A stretch of 39,807 nucleotides of DNA, from the NCBI GenBank assembly GCA_964352985.1, contig CAYGUK010000030.1:1-39807 (forward strand), given 5' to 3'. Positions within the stretch are counted from its first letter, which is position 1. The number at the start of each line of letters is the position of its first letter. The translations under genes were made by a program, and so were the position numbers. Origin of the DNA: CAYGUK01 sp964352985. GTDB lineage: Bacteria > Pseudomonadota > Gammaproteobacteria > JAHCLG01. Shown here in pieces: positions 1 to 8,450 of the stretch. The notes beneath the pieces are model-generated. The model was not told the DNA's origin and searched no databases. It worked only from the letters and a program-made list of their open reading frames with translations.

Positions 1-52
1 CTGTTCTTTTCAGCGTTTCTACGTTGTTGCTTAAATTTGGTGAATAGTTACA
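1..52 (+). repeat. Second half of a dispersed intergenic repeat
   Basis: The first 52 bases closely match 35842-35895, including the shared blocks TTCTTTTCAG, GTTTCTACGTT and TTTAAATTTGGTG followed by ATAGTTACAAT. Only the second half of the repeat is present, because the window begins at the repeat midpoint. That midpoint is the same point at which the copy at 39698-39770 is interrupted by an apparent group II intron end. The likely explanation is that another intron copy lies just left of the window, but this is inference. Confidence 0.7.
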
Positions 53-111
53 ATAAATAAAGCGTTTTATTGCAAATATTAATAAAATCGCTATTTTCTA
101 CGCGGTTTATC

Positions 112-1344
112 TCAAGTCTCTAAACGGCTGATGTGTTGTAAATTTTCTGGGAGTCTGATTAATTTAAATTGATCATCGGGTTGCCAGAGTAAGACGCCTG
201 GTCGATAACGGATAAATGAAAAACTAAAACTCATGCAGTAAGCACCAACACCATAAAATAAAATCCAATCTCCACGTTTAAGATTGGGAAGCGCTATGGG
301 TTGATGTAATTGATCTGCTTGATTACAAGTGGGACCATATAATCTATTTATTGATTTAATTTTTTTTTCTTGTGCGACATGGATGGGATAATTATAAACA
401 TTGGCAGTGGCTAAAAAATTAAATCCAGCATTACAAATAATCCCGGGATAATCTTGTGGTGTCGCAGGCCGCAATCCCACGACGTCAGTTAAAAGCGCTG
501 CATAAGGTTCGAAAATCGTACGGCCTGGTTCAAAAAATAATGTCGGCTGGCATTGTGTTAAATAAGGTTGTAGTTCGCCGATTATGGTATTAAGATAATC
601 ATTTAATGATGGTAGTTCATGTGGTAAATCTTGTTTTTCTTCTATGGTGGGACTAATACCGGCTAATCCACCACCGACATCGAGATAAGAAAGTGTGATA
701 TTTTTTTTCTGATATAATTCCAACGCAAATTCATTTAAGTTTTTAGCCATCATTTTAAACTGTTTAATATCGCGGATATTTGTGCCTAAATGGCAGTGTA
801 ACCCTTTAATAGTAAGAAATTGATTTTGGTTCAATTTATCGATAATGACGAAGATTTCTTCTGGTGAAAAACCAAATCGATGCCAAGTTGATTCTTTAAA
901 AGTGACGCGCAATCCTATATTTATTTTTTTATTTAATTCTGATGCCAATGCTTTAATTCTATTAATTTCATCTTCATGATCACAATTTATCATGACGTTA
1001 TTTTTGATTGCTGTTATTAATTCATCATCTGTTTTCATCGGACCATTAAAAATGATATTTTCATCTTTAACATTTAAACGTTTGGCAATAGCATATTCTT
1101 CACCAGAAACGACTTCAGCAAAAGCACCTTGTTGATGGAATTTTTTTAATAGTGCTTGAATGGGATTTGTTTTGTAAGAAATGGCAATAAGACTTTTGGG
1201 ATATTTATGTTTAGCGAGTTGTTGCATTTCAGTTAAACGTGACATGACACCTATTTCGTCAAAAATATAAATCGGCGTTTGAAACTTAAGTTTAATATTA
1301 TCGACGTGTTGTTGATTTAACTTCAAGAAACGGCTAATAAACAT
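112..1344 (-). CDS. PLP-dependent decarboxylase, diaminopimelate/ornithine decarboxylase (LysA) fold
   Basis: This is a fold-type III PLP decarboxylase of about 410 residues, the usual length for DAP, ornithine or lysine decarboxylases. The PLP lysine lies in YKTNP near the N-terminus. Further on come HCHLGTNI, the glycine-rich DVGGGLAG phosphate-binding loop, EPGRTI, the active-site cysteine in GPTCNQAD, and GAYCMSFSFSFIRY near the end. The frame is open to 1371, but the ATG at 1344 has a GGGA sequence at good distance and is preferred. It overlaps the upstream hydroxylase gene by about 20 bases, so the two are probably translationally coupled. Its place in the operon argues for a pathway role, such as decarboxylating the N-N coupled amino acid or making a diamine precursor, and not for housekeeping lysine synthesis. 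The substrate cannot be read from sequence. Confidence 0.85.
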   Translation of the reverse strand: MFISRFLKLNQQHVDNIKLKFQTPIYIFDEIGVMSRLTEMQQLAKHKYPKSLIAISYKTNPIQALLKKFHQQGAFAEVVSGEEYAIAKRLNVKDENIIFNGPMKTDDELITAIKNNVMINCDHEDEINRIKALASELNKKINIGLRVTFKESTWHRFGFSPEEIFVIIDKLNQNQFLTIKGLHCHLGTNIRDIKQFKMMAKNLNEFALELYQKKNITLSYLDVGGGLAGISPTIEEKQDLPHELPSLNDYLNTIIGELQPYLTQCQPTLFFEPGRTIFEPYAALLTDVVGLRPATPQDYPGIICNAGFNFLATANVYNYPIHVAQEKKIKSINRLYGPTCNQADQLHQPIALPNLKRGDWILFYGVGAYCMSFSFSFIRYRPGVLLWQPDDQFKLIRLPENLQHISRLET

Positions 1345-2600
1345 GATTTTTCCCATTGTGATTGATAACAAAACTTTTCTGCAATTCTAGTCGCTAATAA
1401 ACCCAAACAACTTAAGTTAGCAAATCCAGGTCCTTGTGTCAGCCCGGCTAAGCTTGGTAAAAATAGCTCGGGCGTTATTGATTCTAGTTGTAAATGACTT
1501 CCAATAACATGTTGCAGAGAATGATCATCGAACGTGGTGAGGTGATGTTGTTGTTTTATTTTATCGATGAATCTAGCGGACATTAATTTAGTTAATAAGT
1601 GACTTTGGCTAAAACCCATCGCAAGAATAATATAATCATATTCTTTTATTGTTTTGAAATTTGCATTAGTAACTACTATTTCAATTTTATTTTTCTCATT
1701 CACATTAATTTTTTTTACTTCACCTGGGAGCATATTTATTTGTTCGTTATTACTTATCTCCCGAAGAGCAGCCAATGAAAAAACACCCCGATCTGTTCGT
1801 TTAATCATATTTTCTCGTTGCATTAACGTTAGATTTTGCCATTGCAATTCGTTCGACCCTGAGTAAATCGTATTTTCAAAATAGCTTTCGCCACGAGAAT
1901 AAATTAATCCTTCTTTACAAATAAGATCAATATTTTCATCTTTTAAACAGGAAACAACCGATGCTGCATTTTCACCGGCACCGATCACCGCTATTTTTTT
2001 ATGGGTAAAATGATGTCGATGATGCCAAAACGTTTTACTGGATAAAATATTTGGGTGGCATGGCTTTGGAAAATTAATATTTTCCTCGCCAGGACCTGTG
2101 AGCATGAATGCATCTGCTTGAAGAGTCTTAGACTGTTGGTTAGCAACATAAGTCACAAACCAATGCTGTTGAAGTATATCAAGCTTAATGATTTCTCCGG
2201 TGATAAATCGCGTAGAGTCACGTAATTTATCTGCCACCCATTGCAAGTAGTTTGCCCATAACAAATGAGTCGGTTGAGGTTTATTGCGATCGATCCAATT
2301 TGCAAATCGCTTTTTTTCAATTAAAAATGTTTGCCAAGAAAACTGTTGCATTAATTCATTAACTATTGAGTTAGGATGCGAGTAAGGAAATCCAATATCT
2401 TTTTCTGGTGCAGTCCCTAATTGGAGCTTACCATTGGTATAGCCAAATTGACCGCACCAATTTGCACCAATGATATTTTTTTCAATAATAATCACATTTG
2501 AATTTGCCATACCTAATTGACGATAAACTTTCATCATGGCGGCAACCGCCAATGCTTTCGGCCCACCGCCCAAAATAATTAATGTTTTATTTGGCGACAC
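1323..2600 (-). CDS. FAD/NADPH N-hydroxylating monooxygenase, lysine/ornithine N-oxygenase (SidA/IucD/PvdA) type
   Basis: This flavoprotein of about 425 residues would hydroxylate a side-chain amine of an amino acid or diamine. The N-terminal FAD Rossmann motif is GGGPKA (residues 11-16), followed by LQLGT near 60. A second dinucleotide site, IAVIGAGENAAS near 203-214, fits NADPH binding. LAMGFSQSH near residue 330 matches the late ATG-like motif of this family. An in-frame TTG exists at 2624, but the GTG at 2600 has AGGGAGA seven bases upstream and is the better start. The gene overlaps the cupin-MetRS gene by 14 bases. Such enzymes normally serve siderophore pathways, but no siderophore synthetase is nearby. 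Beside a cupin-MetRS protein, the expected product is an N-hydroxylated lysine, ornithine or diamine used for N-N bond formation. Confidence 0.85.
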   Translation of the reverse strand: MSPNKTLIILGGGPKALAVAAMMKVYRQLGMANSNVIIIEKNIIGANWCGQFGYTNGKLQLGTAPEKDIGFPYSHPNSIVNELMQQFSWQTFLIEKKRFANWIDRNKPQPTHLLWANYLQWVADKLRDSTRFITGEIIKLDILQQHWFVTYVANQQSKTLQADAFMLTGPGEENINFPKPCHPNILSSKTFWHHRHHFTHKKIAVIGAGENAASVVSCLKDENIDLICKEGLIYSRGESYFENTIYSGSNELQWQNLTLMQRENMIKRTDRGVFSLAALREISNNEQINMLPGEVKKINVNEKNKIEIVVTNANFKTIKEYDYIILAMGFSQSHLLTKLMSARFIDKIKQQHHLTTFDDHSLQHVIGSHLQLESITPELFLPSLAGLTQGPGFANLSCLGLLATRIAEKFCYQSQWEKSCLLAVS

Positions 2601-4470
2601 ATTGTTTCTCCCTATTCGTTGCAAATATAAAATCAGGAAAATATTTTTTCAATACTATGTCACACTTTTGGGGTTTAACTAATAATAAATCACTTTCCCA
2701 GTGTGGTTGCTGGTTTTGTAACTGCATTAAAATGTCACCGCAAGATTTCGGCATAATTGGCAGAGCTATCATACTAAACGTTTTAAGGGCGGTGAGTTCG
2801 ACAGTGTAATTGCTGTGGTATGTTGAAAAATAAAGCGCTCTTGAAAGTAGTGATAATAATAATTGACCCATTGATTCCAAATCAAAAAACTCAACACTAT
2901 AATACATTTCAGCTTGCTTAACACAGTTACGCAAATATAAAATGAAATCACGTTCATTTTCTTTTAAATGTAAATTTTCGACATTTGTGACTTTAGTGTT
3001 TAAGAGTTTTAGCCATTGCTGCCAAGGTGTGAGTAGTTTTTTTGAAATCAAATATTCATAATCTTGTCGATTAAAATTTTTAGTTTGATATTGCGGCCTG
3101 GTTATCGTCAAATAAAATCTTAAAGCATCCGCTTGACCATGCGCTAAAATTTCTTTTACCCAAACAGCATGATGTCGACTCGTTGAAAATTTTTGATTGT
3201 CTAAATGATAGAATTCATTACTGATAAAAGCACGAGGCAATTTATCTTGAAACCCTGAGGCAATAATTATTGCTGGATTATAAATTGTGTAATAAAAGCT
3301 ATTATCAAATCCAAAAAAATAAATTGCTTTATCTGCTGTTTGATAGTGATAGCAATATGACGCGGCCATTTCAAACCAAACATTAAATACTTGGCCCTTT
3401 AAATTAGGCACTTGAATTCCCCAATCGCCGGGATGGGTGATGGCAATATCGGTTAAATCTTTCGTTAAAATTGTTTCGATAAATTTTTCGATGCGTGTTG
3501 ATTTTTTGACTTCCGTTAAATAATCACTTAATTCTTTTTTAAAACGTTGTATTGAAAAGGTGTAAACGGATTGTTGACTATATCCACACTTGTTTTTGCA
3601 TGTGACACAATGAGGATGTGTCACACCTGACATGGCATCTGCCACCATACCACACTCCTCACAACAATGACCGGTGATATCACTAAAACAATTTGGACAT
3701 AAGCCTTGAACATGAGCTTCAACACAAGTTTTTTCACAGTGTTGACAATAAGGTAAACTCACATTCATTTTGCTAATTACATTTTTCGTTAATAAATGTT
3801 GAAAAAAAGCAATTACATATTCTTGAAATTTATTATCTCTACTTGGTTGATGGAATTTATCATGAGAAATACCGGCAAGCTTAAACGATTTTTTGATAGC
3901 TTGTTGGTAATAATCAACTATCATTTGATTACTTTTATTTTTTTTTGAAGCCACATGTTGAATATATGATTGATGATCATCGCATCCCACGATATGCGTG
4001 ACTTGCTTTTGATTTAGTTTTATAAATCGTCTTAAAATATCTGCTGCTAAATAAGGTCCTGCAATATGACCTAAATGTAAATCACCATTTGGCGTGGGCG
4101 GTGGACTAAAAATTAATGTATTCTCTGGGATTTTTTTAGTGACAGGTCCATCAGCAACAATCGATAAACAATGTAATTCATCAATATCAGAAAGATTCAG
4201 TAATTGATGACGCGAATAAAGTGGAATATTAATCACATCACCCTGTTTAACATTAAACTGTTCGTGATTAATCCGAATTAAGCCATATCCTTTTGTTATA
4301 TATAGCACTTCCTGTTCTGGATGGGTGTGAATTTTAGTCATGCCAGATGGCTCAATAACACATGCAGTGAGGAAATTAGCCAGTTTATCTTCTGAGTCTT
4401 TAAATAACGACTGGCATAGAATATCATAAGCCGGTAACATTTGTGTTGGTTCGATTGTATCAACTATCAT
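2587..4470 (-). CDS. Cupin-methionyl-tRNA-synthetase-like fusion, putative hydrazine (N-N bond) synthetase
   Basis: The first ~110 residues are a cupin with the metal motif HTHPEQE (H48, H50, E54 from the ATG) and a later histidine in SRHQ. Residues ~120 to 500 are a class I MetRS-like catalytic domain: PPPTPNGDLHLGH with the HIGH-type motif HLGH at 132-135, two cysteine-rich zinc knuckles around 242-295, DWGIQVP and VWFEM, and KFSTSR at 427-432 in place of KMSKS. A helical tail follows. In known hydrazine pathways (Spb40 for s56-p1, Tri28 for triacsin), such two-domain proteins join an N-hydroxylated lysine to an amino acid activated by the MetRS part; the cupin makes the N-N bond. The ATG at 4470 follows GGAGGAA and is chosen over an upstream GTG. 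The adjacent N-hydroxylase strongly supports the call. The exact substrates are unknown. Confidence 0.85.
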   Translation of the reverse strand: MIVDTIEPTQMLPAYDILCQSLFKDSEDKLANFLTACVIEPSGMTKIHTHPEQEVLYITKGYGLIRINHEQFNVKQGDVINIPLYSRHQLLNLSDIDELHCLSIVADGPVTKKIPENTLIFSPPPTPNGDLHLGHIAGPYLAADILRRFIKLNQKQVTHIVGCDDHQSYIQHVASKKNKSNQMIVDYYQQAIKKSFKLAGISHDKFHQPSRDNKFQEYVIAFFQHLLTKNVISKMNVSLPYCQHCEKTCVEAHVQGLCPNCFSDITGHCCEECGMVADAMSGVTHPHCVTCKNKCGYSQQSVYTFSIQRFKKELSDYLTEVKKSTRIEKFIETILTKDLTDIAITHPGDWGIQVPNLKGQVFNVWFEMAASYCYHYQTADKAIYFFGFDNSFYYTIYNPAIIIASGFQDKLPRAFISNEFYHLDNQKFSTSRHHAVWVKEILAHGQADALRFYLTITRPQYQTKNFNRQDYEYLISKKLLTPWQQWLKLLNTKVTNVENLHLKENERDFILYLRNCVKQAEMYYSVEFFDLESMGQLLLSLLSRALYFSTYHSNYTVELTALKTFSMIALPIMPKSCGDILMQLQNQQPHWESDLLLVKPQKCDIVLKKYFPDFIFATNREKQCVAK

Positions 4471-4563
4471 AAGTTCCTCCACTATCAGGTGAAAAATAGC
4501 TTAAAGGAAATCGAACCACAAAAAAATTGATTATTTTTTAACAATAACCGTGAATAAAATTCA
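4471..4563. promoter_or_regulatory. Divergent control region between the hydrazine-type operon and its LysR regulator
   Basis: This spacer of about 93 bases separates the minus-strand operon from the divergently transcribed LysR gene, the standard layout for a LysR regulator acting on its neighbour. It holds the GGAGGAA ribosome binding site of the cupin-MetRS gene and an AT-rich stretch with AAAAAAATTGATTATTTTTT. No unambiguous T-N11-A operator was assigned by eye. Confidence 0.5.
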
Positions 4564-5460
4564 ATGAAATTAGATCAATTAAAATATTTTCTTGCCGTTG
4601 CCAATCATCAACATATTGGTAAAGCCGCTAATGAAATTGCCATTACACCTAGCGCCATCAGTCATAGTATAACCGCACTTGAAGAAGAATTTGGTTGCGC
4701 GTTAATTGTAAAAAATGGTCGACGCATCCAATTAACAGAAGATGGTAAACGTTTAGTTGCTTTAGCAGAATCACTTTTACTTCAAGCAAATGAATTAAAA
4801 ACATCAATGCAAAACGATAGTCATGAATTGCAAGGTCATTATCAAATGGCGGCGACACATTGTTTTGCTGAGCAATTACTGACGCCGGCGTGGATTTCTT
4901 TGCAAAATCAATATCCCTTATTAAGTGCTGAAATTATTTCATTACGCTCCCATGATGTCATTGAAAAATTATTAAGTGCCGAAATTGATTTTGGTATTTG
5001 CCTCTGCCCACGTAGTAATCCTGATTTAAATATTGAAATTTTGTACGAAGAATATCTTCATATCGCGGTGAGAAAAAATCATCCTTTATTCCAGTTTGAA
5101 GCGCATGAGCAATTAACGAAGTTAAAGCAATTTCCGATTGCCGCGTCAAAGTCATTTAATTCAATTGAAAATTGTCAATCACATCCTATCCTTCAATCAT
5201 TAGATATTACGTTACCGAATACATTATTATTTGATAGTTATAATGTTGCGATTTCGGCTTTAAGTTCATCTAACCTTTGGAGTTTAATTCCTGAATCTGT
5301 TTTAACTTGGCATCAAGATAAATTATCGTCACTTAATCCTGAATTTGATTCGATGAAAATTGAAGTCTGCTTGGTGTGGCCAAAAAATCATGAAAAATCG
5401 CCTTTATTGTCAGCCATTATTCATGAAATTTCAGCCCAAGTAAAAACGCTTAACCGTTAA
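4564..5460 (+). CDS. LysR-family transcriptional regulator
   Basis: The 298-residue length is typical of LysR regulators. Residues 1-60 form the winged helix-turn-helix, beginning MKLDQLKYFLAVA and including AANEIAITPSAISHSI and LEEEFGCALIVKNGRR. Residues ~90-295 form the periplasmic-binding-protein-like effector domain, with the recognisable EIDFGIC segment. It is divergent from the hydrazine-type operon and shares a 93-base promoter region with it, so it most likely controls that operon and its own synthesis. The inducer is unknown. Its 3' end overlaps the convergent hydrolase gene by 11 bases. There is no strong Shine-Dalgarno sequence in front of the ATG. Confidence 0.9.
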   Translation: MKLDQLKYFLAVANHQHIGKAANEIAITPSAISHSITALEEEFGCALIVKNGRRIQLTEDGKRLVALAESLLLQANELKTSMQNDSHELQGHYQMAATHCFAEQLLTPAWISLQNQYPLLSAEIISLRSHDVIEKLLSAEIDFGICLCPRSNPDLNIEILYEEYLHIAVRKNHPLFQFEAHEQLTKLKQFPIAASKSFNSIENCQSHPILQSLDITLPNTLLFDSYNVAISALSSSNLWSLIPESVLTWHQDKLSSLNPEFDSMKIEVCLVWPKNHEKSPLLSAIIHEISAQVKTLNR

Positions 5461-6166
5461 AAAGTTCGTTTAAAAAATTAGTCATTGCCTGCCAAGAACG
5501 CTTATCGGCTTTTTCACTATAAACACAACCTCGTTCAACATCATTAGCATCAGGATGAGTAAACGCATGAACTGTATTGCCATAAGCATGAATTTGCCAA
5601 TCACCACCACCTTCGGTTAATTCGCTCGCAAGTGCTGTCATTTGATCGGGTGTTGCCATCGGATCATCATAACCATGTAATGCTAACACTTTTGCTTTAA
5701 TTTTATGTTTTGGTAATTTTTCTGGTGGAAAAAATAAACCGTGAAAGCTAACAACACCTTTTACATCAGCACCACTACGCGCAATATCGATCGCTGCTAA
5801 GCCACCAAAACAAAAACCGATGACCGCAATTTTAGACGTATCCACTACAGAAATTTCTTTGGCTTTAGCAATGCCAGCATTTAATCTATCGAGTAATAAT
5901 TGTCGATCATCCATAAAGGGTTGCATGAGTGCAGCGCATTCTTCTACGGCTTCACCTAAGACACCTTTACCATAAACATCAAGTGCAACACCGACATAAC
6001 CCATTGCCGCTAATGTTTCTGCTTTTTTACATTCGAATTCATTACGACCTGTCCAGGCATGCGCAATTAAAACAAGCGGTCTTTTTTCAGTTTTGTTGGC
6101 ATCATAAGCAACATAAGATTCTAACGTTGCCCCACCACATTGATAAGTTAAATTTTCAGTATGCAT
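5450..6166 (-). CDS. Dienelactone hydrolase family protein
   Basis: This is an alpha/beta-hydrolase of 238 residues, the usual size for the dienelactone hydrolase family. The triad can be read: the nucleophile Cys119 in GFCFGG, Asp168 in GYDDP and His200 in NTVHAFTH. A cysteine nucleophile, not serine, is typical of this family. There is no signal peptide, so the enzyme is cytoplasmic. The ATG follows GGAG. It converges on the LysR gene with an 11-base overlap and is the mirror image of an operon, so it probably has its own promoter near 6170-6260. No aromatic-degradation genes are nearby; many members are general esterases of unknown substrate. Confidence 0.88.
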   Translation of the reverse strand: MHTENLTYQCGGATLESYVAYDANKTEKRPLVLIAHAWTGRNEFECKKAETLAAMGYVGVALDVYGKGVLGEAVEECAALMQPFMDDRQLLLDRLNAGIAKAKEISVVDTSKIAVIGFCFGGLAAIDIARSGADVKGVVSFHGLFFPPEKLPKHKIKAKVLALHGYDDPMATPDQMTALASELTEGGGDWQIHAYGNTVHAFTHPDANDVERGCVYSEKADKRSWQAMTNFLNELFNG

Positions 6167-6513
6167 GTTACACTCCAGCTAAAATTGTTAGTTTACCGCT
6201 AAAGAAGGCGTTGATGCAATTTAGATTGGGATTGTTTATTTTTGAATTGATTTTGGGTGATTGAGTTTCTACAGATGTAATTTAGATATTTTTGAATGAA
6301 TGAACAACACTCTATTTATATTTAATTATAAGTTTTTTAATTTAATTGTGTTGTTTCGTTTTAAGCATTTATTAAAAGAAGAGTAACTATTCAACATTTA
6401 TACTGAATAGTGACAAAATAGATTCATTATAATATTAGTCTTTTTGTGTGGGTGGAATTGTTGTAGAATAAATTTTAGAGTTTCACAAATATAATTATGA
6501 AATAGGCAGTAAA
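6167..6513. other. AT-rich intergenic region between two divergent genes
   Basis: No gene is visible in these 347 bases. The region must hold the promoters for the minus-strand hydrolase and the plus-strand ThiS-like gene. A TTGTTGTAGAATAAAT segment near 6457-6472 contains a plausible -10 sequence (TAGAAT), but no clean -35 box was found. No tRNA or riboswitch was recognised. Confidence 0.4.
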
Positions 6514-6711
6514 ATGAATATATTTGTTAATAATAAATCAATAGAAACATCAGCTATTTTTTTGAGTGAGTTAATAGTCCAAATTCCAGACTATGGCATC
6601 AATTCTGCAATTAGTCTGAATGGGCAAATTATTCATGAAATTGATTTTCAAACAACCAAGTTACATGAAAGCGACAAAATTGAAATTATTAGTGCTTTAG
6701 CAGGCGGTTAG
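6514..6711 (+). CDS. ThiS/MoaD-like sulfur-carrier protein
   Basis: This 65-residue protein has the size and pattern of ThiS. It starts with a short beta strand (MNIFVNNKSIE), has the central SAISLNGQII segment typical of ThiS (A-x-x-N-x-x-I-V), then DKIEIISALAGG. The free C-terminal Gly-Gly is the site where an E1-like enzyme makes a thiocarboxylate. No thiF, thiG, thiC or moeB gene is nearby, so this is not the usual thiamine operon. It lies 299 bases upstream of the transporter/YcaO/TfuA/ATP-grasp operon on the same strand. It may supply sulfur to YcaO/TfuA, or its C-terminus may serve as a carrier for the ATP-grasp ligase. It could also be the genome's only ThiS. The ribosome binding site is weak (AGG). 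Confidence 0.8.
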   Translation: MNIFVNNKSIETSAIFLSELIVQIPDYGINSAISLNGQIIHEIDFQTTKLHESDKIEIISALAGG

Positions 6712-7010
6712 AATATATATATTTTTATACAAATGAGAATTTTCTAATTACTGTCCAGAAAGATGAGAATTCAGAACTAGCGTTATTTATCAGATAGATA
6801 TCTTCATGTTAACATTAATACACTCGACTAGAATCTGCTGGATTTAAAATAAGTTTTTTCTTAATACGATTACTCTTACTATAACACTAAGATTAATAGA
6901 ATTATTTTCACTAAAAGGATTAGCCTAAACATAAATTAATAAAAGAATTATGTTCAAAGTTTTTTATTCCTGAGTTAAAATGCGGTCTATTTGATAATTG
7001 GATTGAATCA

Positions 7011-8450
7011 ATGCCTAAAATTTCACAGTTTCAGGCGGCAATGGTAAATGCCGTAGCAAGTACGCTTTATATGTTTACTTTCGGGCTAGTGGTTTCCTTA
7101 TTAGTTTTTTATTTAATGAATCATTTAGGCCAATCTAAAGATGAAGCATATTGCTATTTTAGTGCATTTCTCTCTTTATTTTTCTGTCTTGCAGTAGCGG
7201 GAGGTTCGCTCGGTCAAAAAACAGGATATTGGAATTCAGCCTTAATAGGTGGGTTATTTATGACAACTGGTTTACTCACCATTGGTTTATTTAACAAAAT
7301 TTCTTTTGGTCTCGGTACCTATGTAGTTGGCTGTGGTTTATATGTTCCAAATAAAGCTGTTTGCTTAGGTCAAGTTTACAATCCATCTGATAATAAACGA
7401 AGCATAGCATTCACACTCTCTTATTTTGTGATGAATCTTGGTGCCGCGTTGGGCGGTATTTTTTCTGGTACAATATTAAAAGATTTTGGTTATGCAGGTG
7501 TTTTCAATTTCGCTGCAATCGGAGTTTTTTCATCAGCAATTATCTTTCTTAGCTTTTGTCAATTTTTTCCATTTATTGAAAACAGTCAGTGCAAATTACA
7601 ATTAAGTAGCAGTAAATTATATCAAAATCTTTTGGCTTCATTTTTAGTTGGGATCATCTTGATTATTTTTTCAGTAAATTTACTAAGTCATCCTGAATTT
7701 GATCGTGGATTAGTAATAATAATTGCGATAGCCATTATAAGTTATATATTATTTCTCAGTTACTACTCCACAAATTTAAAAAAACAAGATCGTCAAAATG
7801 TGCGATTATTTCTACTAATGTGTTCTCTTTTGGTAATATTTTGGTCTTTATATGATCTCGAACCGACAGCTTTATTAGTTTTTATTAAAGCGCATGTTGA
7901 TCGTGTTATATTTCATTACACTGTTCCTGCATCAGATTTTTTTAGCTTAGATCCTGCGATTGTTTTTGGTGTTGGTTTAATTTTATATCTCTTTTTTAAA
8001 GATAGTGTTATCTATAAACTCAAAACTGTTAATAAATTACTTATAGGCGTATTCTTTTGTGGATTAGCATTACTAACTTTATTTTATATTGAAAATATTG
8101 CACAAACACATTTTATTTCTATTAGTTGGATTTTATTAGTTTATTTGTTTATTAGTTGTGGCGAAATCTTAGTCGGGCCAACTGGCAGTGCCATGGTGGG
8201 TGAATTAAGTCCAAAACACATGCATGGTTTTTTAATGGGATTTTGCCGTTTTGTGAGTGGTTTTTCGGCTATTATTTCAGGTTATCTAGCAATAGGCACC
8301 ACAAATTCTGTAATATTGCCCAACCACATTGTGTTAGCTGGTACTCATTATTTAATTTATGCTTTGACGGTATTTGCTTTTCTTTTTGTTTTTTTTATTT
8401 CTCGGAAATCCATTTTAAGGTTCAATAAACATGAATCAGCCTGGAATTAA
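7011..8450 (+). CDS. POT/PTR2-family (MFS) peptide transporter
   Basis: This 479-residue hydrophobic protein with about 12 membrane spans has the layout of proton-dependent oligopeptide transporters. The conserved segments are GGSLGQKTGYW after helix 2, GCGLYVPNKAVCLGQVY (compare GNGLFKPNISS-type segments), the LSYFVMNLGAALGG segment equivalent to FYMxINLGA, and the late GELSPKHMHGFLMGF loop. The first helix, however, lacks the ExxERF proton-coupling motif normally present, so its coupling or direction may differ. It overlaps the YcaO gene by 20 bases and heads that operon, which points to import of a peptide precursor or export of the product. Only a weak Shine-Dalgarno sequence precedes the ATG. 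Confidence 0.82.
   Translation: MPKISQFQAAMVNAVASTLYMFTFGLVVSLLVFYLMNHLGQSKDEAYCYFSAFLSLFFCLAVAGGSLGQKTGYWNSALIGGLFMTTGLLTIGLFNKISFGLGTYVVGCGLYVPNKAVCLGQVYNPSDNKRSIAFTLSYFVMNLGAALGGIFSGTILKDFGYAGVFNFAAIGVFSSAIIFLSFCQFFPFIENSQCKLQLSSSKLYQNLLASFLVGIILIIFSVNLLSHPEFDRGLVIIIAIAIISYILFLSYYSTNLKKQDRQNVRLFLLMCSLLVIFWSLYDLEPTALLVFIKAHVDRVIFHYTVPASDFFSLDPAIVFGVGLILYLFFKDSVIYKLKTVNKLLIGVFFCGLALLTLFYIENIAQTHFISISWILLVYLFISCGEILVGPTGSAMVGELSPKHMHGFLMGFCRFVSGFSAIISGYLAIGTTNSVILPNHIVLAGTHYLIYALTVFAFLFVFFISRKSILRFNKHESAWN

Noticed and set aside
112..4470. Siderophore cluster reading of the N-hydroxylase operon
   Set aside because: No NRPS, IucA/IucC-type synthetase, acyltransferase or TonB receptor is nearby, whereas the cupin-MetRS partner is specific for N-N chemistry.
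2587..4470. Housekeeping methionyl-tRNA synthetase
   Set aside because: The N-terminal cupin, the operon with a flavin hydroxylase and the altered KMSKS motif do not fit a tRNA-charging enzyme.
5929..6264. 111-codon plus-strand ORF across the dienelactone hydrolase gene
   Set aside because: It is the antisense shadow of a clear hydrolase gene with an intact triad; its His- and Leu-rich composition is typical of such shadows.
6806..6847. 13-codon ORF between the ThiS-like gene and the transporter (MLTLIHSTRICWI) as a RiPP precursor
   Set aside because: It contains Cys, Ser and Thr but has no ribosome binding site, and the surrounding DNA looks like ordinary AT-rich spacer.
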